A stretch of DNA of 6,556 nucleotides, taken from contig JAQGJY010000383.1 of NCBI GenBank assembly GCA_028290325.1, forward strand, positions 1 to 6,556. Reading direction: 5' to 3'. Made by a program: the position numbers and the translations under genes. The notes beneath the pieces were generated by a model that made no database searches, was not told the origin of the DNA, and worked only from the letters and a program-made list of their open reading frames with translations. Positions within the stretch are counted from its first letter, which is position 1. The number at the start of each line of letters is the position of its first letter. Source of the stretch: Tardiphaga sp. GTDB taxonomy: Bacteria; Pseudomonadota; Alphaproteobacteria; Rhizobiales; Xanthobacteraceae. Positions 1 to 6,556 of this stretch are shown piece by piece.

Positions 1-119
1 GTACGTTCCCACGCGTTACTCACCCGTCTGCCACTGACATATTGCTATGCCCGTTCGACTTGCATGTGTTAAGCCTGCCGCCAGCGTTCGCTCTGAGCCA
101 GGATCAAACTCTCAAGTTG
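1..119 (-). rRNA. rrs: 16S ribosomal RNA, 5' end (partial)
   Basis: This is the first ~119 nt of the small-subunit rRNA, read leftward and cut by the window edge. On the minus strand it contains the universal 5' signature AGAGTTTGATCCTGGCTCAG (the classic 27F primer site), followed by the conserved stretches around GAACGCTGGCGGCAGGC, AACACATGCAAGTCGAACGG and GACGGGTGAGTAACGCGTGG. The mature 5' end is placed at 119 by aligning CAACTTGAGAG with the E. coli start AAATTGAAGAG. The short V1 loop (GGGCATAGCAATATGTCAGTGGC) is of the type found in alphaproteobacteria, and I infer Hyphomicrobiales. The rest of the operon (spacer tRNAs, 23S, 5S) would lie beyond the left edge. Confidence 0.98.
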
Positions 120-279
120 GACTTGAAACTTTAAACCGGCTGATCACTACGTTTATTGACGAGGTCCCACCATATAATGCCGACAACGATTCACATCGCT
201 GCCGTCACGACATCCCGAAGGACATCATGGTGTAACCTAATGTAAACGTGTGCCGCCGAAGTCTTTCGTCCGGCCCCAA

Positions 280-301
280 CCGTCAAAGAACCGAAGTTCT
301 T
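280..301 (-). promoter_or_regulatory. boxA-like motif overlapping a UUCG-capped hairpin
   Basis: On the minus strand AAGAAC-TTCG-GTTCTT (301-286) forms a 6-bp stem closed by the very stable C(UUCG)G tetraloop. Its 3' arm runs straight into GGTTCTTTGACGG (292-280), a second boxA-like motif. The hairpin therefore pairs with the 5' half of the motif, so the folded and protein-bound states may exclude each other. The motif match is weaker than a perfect boxA, and the switching idea is an inference. Confidence 0.5.
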
Positions 302-357
302 CTATGATCGAGACCCGCAAGGACTCCGCCGTCCACGTTTCTCTTTCTTCATCTTTA

Positions 358-370
358 CTTGTCAAACAGC
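358..370 (-). promoter_or_regulatory. boxA-like antitermination motif, promoter-proximal copy
   Basis: The minus strand reads GCTGTTTGACAAG, close to the bacterial boxA pattern (GCTCTTTnACA) that recruits NusB/NusE and Nus factors to keep RNA polymerase from terminating early in rRNA operons. It lies about 220 nt downstream of the inferred start. A small UUCG hairpin (374-387) sits directly before it on the transcript. The assignment rests on motif and position only. Confidence 0.55.
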
Positions 371-594
371 CCGAAACCCGAAGGTCTCACCTTCCCTAAG
401 GAAGAAATCTCGATCTCTCCGCAGAGAGGATCGTGTTACTGAAGCGCTCGTTTCCGAGGCTCTCAACCTAATCACCGACGACAATTCACAACCGGCAACT
501 GACCGGCTGTTGAGCACCATCGAGTGAAGGAGCTTGAGAGGCACGGAAGTGCGCCTGGGCCGTGGGCCCCGGCGCCGCCGCGCTCAGTGGCCGT

Positions 595-624
595 TGTATA
601 GGCCCCACCCTCGCTTGCTGTCAA
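595..624 (-). promoter_or_regulatory. rRNA operon promoter (sigma70-type)
   Basis: On the minus strand the -35 box is a perfect TTGACA (624-619), followed by an 18-nt spacer and a -10 box TATACA (600-595), which matches TATAAT at five of six positions. Transcription would start near A588. The stretch just after the -10 (ACGGCC) is G/C-rich, as is typical of rRNA promoters under stringent (ppGpp) control in proteobacteria. That regulation is inferred from family knowledge, not shown here. It is the best promoter in the window and points towards the 16S gene with nothing else in between. Confidence 0.85.
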
Positions 625-628
625 CGAT

Positions 629-644
629 GTTTTTTCAAAAAAAC
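629..644 (-). promoter_or_regulatory. UP-like element upstream of the rRNA promoter
   Basis: A run of T residues, one G and a run of A residues (minus strand GTTTTTTTGAAAAAAC) sits 4 nt upstream of the -35 box, at about -41 to -56 relative to the inferred start. Its position and A/T-tract composition match UP elements bound by the RNA polymerase alpha-subunit C-terminal domain at strong rRNA promoters. The surrounding DNA is strongly G/C-rich, so the tract stands out. It is also nearly palindromic, but without a downstream gene on the plus strand a terminator role is unlikely. Confidence 0.65.
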
Positions 645-1276
645 GTCACGCAGCGCAAAACGATTTGGCGAAGGCCGCGAAAGCCCCGTGCCTTGGGGGT
701 TTCTCGCGCCTGAAAAATTTTGCACCGCAATACGAGTCGATGAAATCGCGCCGCAAAACGCGCCGCACTTGAGCCACAATCCTGCGACGATCTGGTTTCC
801 GAAGGGGTTTCCGGCCGCATGACGGGTTGTCGCCGCGGCCGCGGGACCGCGGTTTCTGACATCGGGGCCGCAATTCTGATCTTTTGTCCTGCTTTGACGC
901 GGTGAGGCGTACGATCGCGTGGTGGAATCATGCGTGCCGACTCTTGCGGATATCGTGCTTGAGAGCTGGCGGGTGACATCCGCCAGCGCCTCACAGCGGC
1001 AAGATCATTGTGAGGATCTTAGACCGCGCGCCATGACACGGCCGTGAAGGGGAACAGACCATCGTTGAATGCGCCATTGACGTTCGCTTCGTCCGCCAGC
1101 ATTTTGGCGCATGCAAATCGAACCATATCGGCCTTTGATTGCGGTCTGACCTAAATTGAAAACGCGGATCAGCGGCTCCATCCGCTTGAGCGCTAACGGG
1201 GACAGCGACGGATGTCGGCCATGATGTGGGCAGCGGCACCATCGCTTAACGGATCGAACGGACGCTGATGGTTTTC
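645..1276. other. Gene-poor spacer between rRNA promoter and M23 gene
   Basis: About 630 nt with no gene I can support. Open frames occur on both strands (for example minus-strand frames at 635-994 and 1005-1301), but their predicted proteins are rich in Arg, Pro and Ser, match no family I recognise, lack convincing ribosome binding sites, and overlap one another in different frames. No tRNA or recognisable small RNA fold was found. The contents are a direct repeat (CGCGCCGC twice, separated by AAAA, 747-766), a 12-bp G/C palindrome (833-844), and hairpins at 965-987 and 1001-1020. No clear sigma70 promoter for the downstream M23 gene was identified; the promoter should lie somewhere between about 1020 and 1270. 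Confidence 0.6.
965..987. repeat. Perfect 8-bp inverted repeat (hairpin)
   Basis: GCTGGCGG (965-972) and CCGCCAGC (980-987) are perfect complements around a 7-nt loop, GTGACAT. The stem is strong, but no T-tract follows on either strand, so it is not a standard intrinsic terminator. A second, weaker inverted repeat, AAGATC/GATCTT, follows at 1001-1020 with an 8-nt loop. The function is unknown; it could be an operator or part of an untranslated leader of the M23 gene. Confidence 0.5.
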
Positions 1277-1299
1277 GGGGAGATGGTGGTTTGAACCAC
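1277..1299 (+). promoter_or_regulatory. Ribosome binding site and palindromic TTG start region of the M23 gene
   Basis: GGGGAG (1277-1282) is a good Shine-Dalgarno sequence 8 nt before TTG at 1291, which decides the start. No in-frame ATG exists nearby upstream. An ATG at 1283 is in another frame and reads Met-Val-Val-stop, with its TGA overlapping the TTG; it abuts the ribosome site, so it is probably too close to be used. The start codon lies inside a 14-bp palindrome, GTGGTT-TG-AACCAC (1286-1299), which as RNA could form a 4-bp stem with the UUG in its loop. Confidence 0.6.
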
Positions 1300-3378
1300 A
1301 AGGCGTCGCGCTTCGGCAGCTACGATCGTGAGACCGGGGTCATCGACCTCGGCCACGAGCCGCCGCTATCCGTCGATGGTTCGGAAGCCGCCGTCATCGA
1401 TCGCCGTCGCGTTTCCGTGCAATGGTTCAGCGGTACCATTCTCACCGGCCTGTGCGGCGCGGCCTTGATCGGCGGCGCCGTTTTCGCGTCGCTCGACGGC
1501 GAAATGACGTTCGCGAAAGTGCCCGAACGCGTCGAAGGCGCGCTGCGCGGCGCATTCGGCGCCACCGATAAACAAGCCAGCCTGCATAAAAGCGACCGAC
1601 TTCCGCCGCCCAACGAATCCGGCGCCGCCCGTCAAGTCGTGCGCGTGTCGACGGTCACGCGGGTCGGCGCGCGCGACATCATGCGGGTGCGGCCGTTCAT
1701 TCGCATCGCCGGCAACCTGTCGATGTCGACCAGCGATCTCACCGCGAAAATCCCGCCCTTCAACGCCCAGCGCATGCTGACCGATATCGGCACCGCCTCG
1801 GCGCCGACCTCGATCGAGGACGCGCAGAATCCCGAAGCGATCGAGCCCGACGCCGAAGTCTCGTTCGTGACGCGCGATCTCGGCACGGTGCTGCCGAAAG
1901 CCAAGATCGCCGCCAGCGTCGCGATCGACGACGTGTTGATGCGCGTGCGCGATGTCTCGAGCTGGCGCGGCGGCAATGGCGGCGTGCGCTACACGGTCGC
2001 CAGCGCCTCGACCGATGTCGGCGCCCAGCCCGAATTGCGGATGGCCTATGCCACCGAGGGCGCGGTCGCCGATCCCTATGCCGGATTCGAGACCCGCGTC
2101 GTGCCGGAAAACGTGACATTGCTGCCGAAAACCAAGGATCAGGTGACGGGCGGCAATCCGGTCGGCGAGCGCGTCGTGGTGGTGAAGAAGAACGATACGA
2201 TCCTGACAATCATGCGCGATCAGGGCGCGACGCCGGAGGAAGCCAAGGCAATCGCCGCGACGCTCGGCCCGCGCGGCCGCGACGGCGGCCTCAAGGAAGG
2301 CCAGAAACTGCGCATCCTGATGGTGCCGATACGGCCGGGCCAGCGTTTGCAGCCCTACCGCGTCGTCATCGCCAACGACTCGACGATCGAGGCGGTGTCG
2401 GCCTTGTCGGATCTCGGGCGCTACGTCGCCGTCGATGTCTCCAGCCTCAATACCGTCGCCGAGGCCATCGATAACAGTGCCGACGATGACGATGACGACG
2501 GCAGCGGCGTGCGGCTCTACCAGAGCATCTACGAAACCGCGCTCCGCAATAAAGTCCCCGCCACCGTCATCGAGGACATGGTCCGCATCTATTCCTACGA
2601 CGTCGATTTCCAGCGCAAGGTCCAGCCCGGCGATTCGTTCGATGTGTTCTTCGCCGGCGAGGACGACGGCGCGACGATCACCGAAAAGACCGACGTCTTG
2701 TTCGCCTCGCTCACCGTCGGCGGGGAGACCAAGAAATACTACCGTTTCCAGACCCCCGACGATTCGGTCGTCGATTACTATGACGAGAGCGGCAAGAGCG
2801 CGAAAAAGTTTCTGGTCCGCAAGCCGGTCAGCAACGCGATCATGCGCTCCGGTTTCGGTGGACGCCGCCATCCGATCCTCGGCTATGTGAAGATGCACAC
2901 CGGCGTCGATTGGTCGACGCCCTACGGCACGCCGATTTTCGCCTCCGGCAACGGCGTCGTCGAGAAGGTCGGCTGGGAAGGCGGCTACGGCAAATATATC
3001 CGCCTCAAGCACAACAACGGTTACGAGACCGCCTATGGCCATATGTCGGCCTATGCCAAGGGCATGGAGCCCGGCAAGCGCGTGAGGCAGGGCCAGGTGA
3101 TCGGCTTCGTCGGCTCGACCGGCATGTCCACCGGCGCCCACGTCCATTACGAAATTCTGGTCAACGGCCGCTTCGTCGATCCGATGCGCGTGAAATTGCC
3201 GCGCGGCCGCTCGCTCGAGGGCCCGATGATCGCAAGCTTCGAAAAGGAACGCGACCGCATCGAGGCCTTGATGACCAATCGCAACAGCCGCGTCTCCGAG
3301 GACCTCGGCACGCCCGGTCAAGCCGGCCGCGGCGGCGCCGCCGCCAACAGCTTCGCCCGTCAGATCACGGCGCGGTAG
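1291..3378 (+). CDS. Membrane-anchored M23 peptidoglycan endopeptidase (MepM-like)
   Basis: A 695-residue zinc metallopeptidase of the M23 (lysostaphin/LytM) family, expected to cut peptide cross-links in periplasmic peptidoglycan during wall growth or division. Residues 1-45 are cytoplasmic (start MNHKASRFGS, then an Asp/Glu-rich stretch and an RRR just before the membrane). One transmembrane segment follows at about 46-68, with no cleavage site obvious, so it is probably an N-terminal anchor. Residues 70-280 are a poorly conserved periplasmic linker. A LysM/OapA-like region spans about 294-335 (VVVVKKNDTILTIMRDQG). A MepM/Csd3-type middle domain spans about 408-500 (LYQSIYETAL, then VQPGDSFDVFF). 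The M23 domain covers about 515-635, with the zinc-ligand motif HTGVD (H536, D540), YGH (H584) and HVH (H617, H619) all present, so it should be active. An Asp run (398-403) precedes the middle domain. The TTG start is chosen from its ribosome site and because it keeps the N-terminal region and anchor. The stop is TAG at 3376. It is monocistronic here, diverging from the rRNA operon and converging on clpB. Confidence 0.93.
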   Translation: MNHKASRFGSYDRETGVIDLGHEPPLSVDGSEAAVIDRRRVSVQWFSGTILTGLCGAALIGGAVFASLDGEMTFAKVPERVEGALRGAFGATDKQASLHKSDRLPPPNESGAARQVVRVSTVTRVGARDIMRVRPFIRIAGNLSMSTSDLTAKIPPFNAQRMLTDIGTASAPTSIEDAQNPEAIEPDAEVSFVTRDLGTVLPKAKIAASVAIDDVLMRVRDVSSWRGGNGGVRYTVASASTDVGAQPELRMAYATEGAVADPYAGFETRVVPENVTLLPKTKDQVTGGNPVGERVVVVKKNDTILTIMRDQGATPEEAKAIAATLGPRGRDGGLKEGQKLRILMVPIRPGQRLQPYRVVIANDSTIEAVSALSDLGRYVAVDVSSLNTVAEAIDNSADDDDDDGSGVRLYQSIYETALRNKVPATVIEDMVRIYSYDVDFQRKVQPGDSFDVFFAGEDDGATITEKTDVLFASLTVGGETKKYYRFQTPDDSVVDYYDESGKSAKKFLVRKPVSNAIMRSGFGGRRHPILGYVKMHTGVDWSTPYGTPIFASGNGVVEKVGWEGGYGKYIRLKHNNGYETAYGHMSAYAKGMEPGKRVRQGQVIGFVGSTGMSTGAHVHYEILVNGRFVDPMRVKLPRGRSLEGPMIASFEKERDRIEALMTNRNSRVSEDLGTPGQAGRGGAAANSFARQITAR

Positions 3379-3511
3379 ACAACGCTGTTGTCATGTCATG
3401 CAGTCGCGCCACGCGGCTTGCTGGTCTCTGCCCACCCCGTAGGGGGATGCGGACGGCAGCCCACACCCGACGCCGGTGACGAACGACCCATCCGCGCAGA
3501 GTGGATACGCC
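3379..3511. other. Convergent spacer between M23 gene and clpB
   Basis: 133 nt between two 3' ends. It holds only weak hairpins: GACAAC-GCT-GTTGTC (3378-3392, starting at the last base of the M23 stop codon) and CCCC-GTA-GGGG (3435-3445). Neither is followed by a T-run on either strand, so no intrinsic terminator can be called with confidence. Termination may be Rho-dependent or use one of these weak stems bidirectionally. Confidence 0.5.
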
Positions 3512-6148
<2,637 letters not shown>

Positions 6149-6414
6149 ACGATGTGTCCCTCGGCCTGCTTCCGCCGCCCCGAAGGCACGGGCTGAAGCA
6201 TCTTCACTGGGTTTCGCCGGTTCGTTCGGCTTGCCACAAAGGTGGGCATGACAAGGCGCCGCGAAAAGGGGTGACAGAAAGAGATTATTGATGAGTACAG
6301 AAGCCGTCATCCGGCGCGAAAGCGGGCGCCCAGTATTCCAGAGCATCGATGATGCGTGTACTGAGTCACCTGGCTTCGCGGGCGGTGACGGCCTTCGGAC
6401 CGGTTAGGATGAAC
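6149..6414. other. Divergent intergenic region between clpB and the MOSC gene
   Basis: 266 nt that must hold promoters for two divergent genes. On the minus strand the best candidate for clpB is ATGACG (6310-6305), a 15-nt spacer and AATAAT (6289-6284). It is weak because the spacer is short and the -35 matches only four positions. I could not find a convincing RpoH-type (CTTGAA...CCCCAT) promoter. No promoter for the MOSC gene stands out. No other gene or repeat is evident. Confidence 0.4.
6157..6162 (-). promoter_or_regulatory. Ribosome binding site of clpB
   Basis: The minus strand reads GAGGGA, 8 nt before ATG at 6148. This supports the internal start over the in-frame ATG at 6346, which would add 66 residues unlike any ClpB N-terminus. 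Confidence 0.7.
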
Positions 6415-6556
6415 ATGAGCTCTGCCACCATCGCATCGATATATCGCTATCCCGTCAAGGGACTGACGCCCGAGCGGCTCGACCGCGTCGCCCTGACCCC
6501 CGGCCAGACGCTGCCGGCGGATCGACGTTATGCCATCGAGAATGGCGACTCCGGCT
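6415..6556 (+). CDS. MOSC-type protein, N-terminal fragment (cut by window edge)
   Basis: The first 47 residues of a protein whose frame is open to the right edge. It begins MSSATIASIYRYPVKGLTPE and continues through RVALTPGQTLPADRRYAIENG. The pattern of a strand, RYPVKGL, then LxPGQxLPxDRRYAI is typical of the MOSC N-terminal beta-barrel domain found in YcbX-like and mARC-like proteins, which handle the molybdenum cofactor or its sulfur. The MOSC domain with its conserved Cys lies beyond the window, so the full function cannot be confirmed. The ATG at 6415 is preferred because TTAGGA (6404-6409) lies 5 nt upstream. The in-frame ATG at 6409 overlaps that ribosome site and is less likely. It diverges from clpB. 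Confidence 0.75.
   Translation, partial: MSSATIASIYRYPVKGLTPERLDRVALTPGQTLPADRRYAIENGDSG

Larger units (their letters stand above)
120..588 (-). other. rRNA operon leader (pre-16S transcribed region)
   Basis: This is the region between the inferred transcription start (about A588, 7 nt after the -10 box) and the 16S 5' end, roughly 470 nt. It has no credible gene: the short open frames inside it lack ribosome binding sites and overlap leader motifs. It carries two boxA-like motifs (TTTGAC core) and several small hairpins, three of which are clear: 286-301, 374-387 and 391-404. The stretch read as AAAGATGAAGAAAGAGAAACG on the minus strand (about 335-355) resembles sequence I recall from rRNA leaders and spacers of related alphaproteobacteria. 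Part of the leader nearest 16S would be expected to pair with sequence beyond 16S to form an RNase III processing stem, but that partner is outside the window. Confidence 0.8.

Noticed and set aside
157..179. Plus-strand TTGACG and TATAAT in the rRNA leader
   Set aside because: The spacing is only 11 nt, too short for a sigma70 promoter, and there is no gene downstream on that strand.
47..235. 62-residue plus-strand open frame
   Set aside because: Overlaps the 16S rRNA gene and its leader on the opposite strand.
362..544. 60-residue minus-strand open frame
   Set aside because: Lies inside the rRNA leader, overlaps a boxA-like motif, has no ribosome site and no recognisable protein features.
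635..994. 119-residue minus-strand open frame upstream of the rRNA promoter
   Set aside because: Arg/Pro/Ser-rich, no known family, and its end overlaps the UP-like element; a second frame in the same region looks equally good, as expected for non-coding G/C-rich DNA.
1005..1301. 98-residue minus-strand open frame before the M23 gene
   Set aside because: It overlaps the M23 start region, resembles no family I know and competes with another overlapping frame (991-1242).
1366..3321. 651-residue open frame antisense to the M23 gene
   Set aside because: It is the mirror of a G/C-rich coding gene. Its protein is a low-information mix of Ala, Asp, Gly, His, Arg and Val with no recognisable domain, and the plus-strand gene has clear catalytic motifs.
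3435..3445. CCCC-GTA-GGGG stem as terminator
   Set aside because: Only 4 bp with no T-run on either side; too weak to call as an intrinsic terminator.
6149..6346. 66-residue upstream extension of ClpB with a signal-peptide-like hydrophobic stretch
   Set aside because: ClpB is cytoplasmic, its family N-terminus matches MNIEKYTERV at 6148, and a ribosome site precedes that ATG. The hydrophobic stretch is chance translation of the intergenic DNA.

Overview
The window looks like ordinary chromosomal DNA from a high-GC alphaproteobacterium. The 5' end of the 16S rRNA has the alphaproteobacterial form, with the order Hyphomicrobiales (Bradyrhizobium/Xanthobacteraceae-like) the best guess. The coding genes have strong G/C bias at third positions. 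The order-level placement is an inference from memory of related sequences; no database was searched.

Layout: (1) 1-119, minus strand: the first ~119 nt of a 16S rRNA gene, running off the left edge. (2) 120-588, minus strand: a long rRNA leader of about 470 nt with two boxA-like antitermination motifs, each next to a small UUCG-capped hairpin. (3) 595-644, minus strand: a near-consensus sigma70-type rRNA promoter (TTGACA-18-TATACA) with an A/T-tract UP-like element directly upstream. (4) About 645-1276: a gene-poor spacer between the leftward rRNA operon and a rightward gene, holding only a few small repeats and hairpins. (5) 1291-3378, plus strand: a membrane-anchored M23-family (MepM-like) peptidoglycan endopeptidase, probably started at TTG. 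(6) 3379-3511: a short convergent spacer. (7) 3512-6148, minus strand: clpB, a full-length 878-residue disaggregase with all key motifs intact. (8) 6149-6414: a divergent intergenic region. (9) 6415 to the right edge, plus strand: the N-terminus of a MOSC-type protein, truncated by the window.

The genes do not form one pathway. They are separate housekeeping units: ribosome synthesis, cell-wall remodelling, protein disaggregation after stress, and a probable molybdenum-cofactor/sulfur-carrier-related protein. No mobile element, CRISPR array, phage gene, tRNA or defence system was seen. I found no evidence of a novel system. The most interesting details are regulatory: the paired UUCG-hairpin/boxA-like modules in the rRNA leader, the UP element, and a palindrome placed over the TTG start of the M23 gene.
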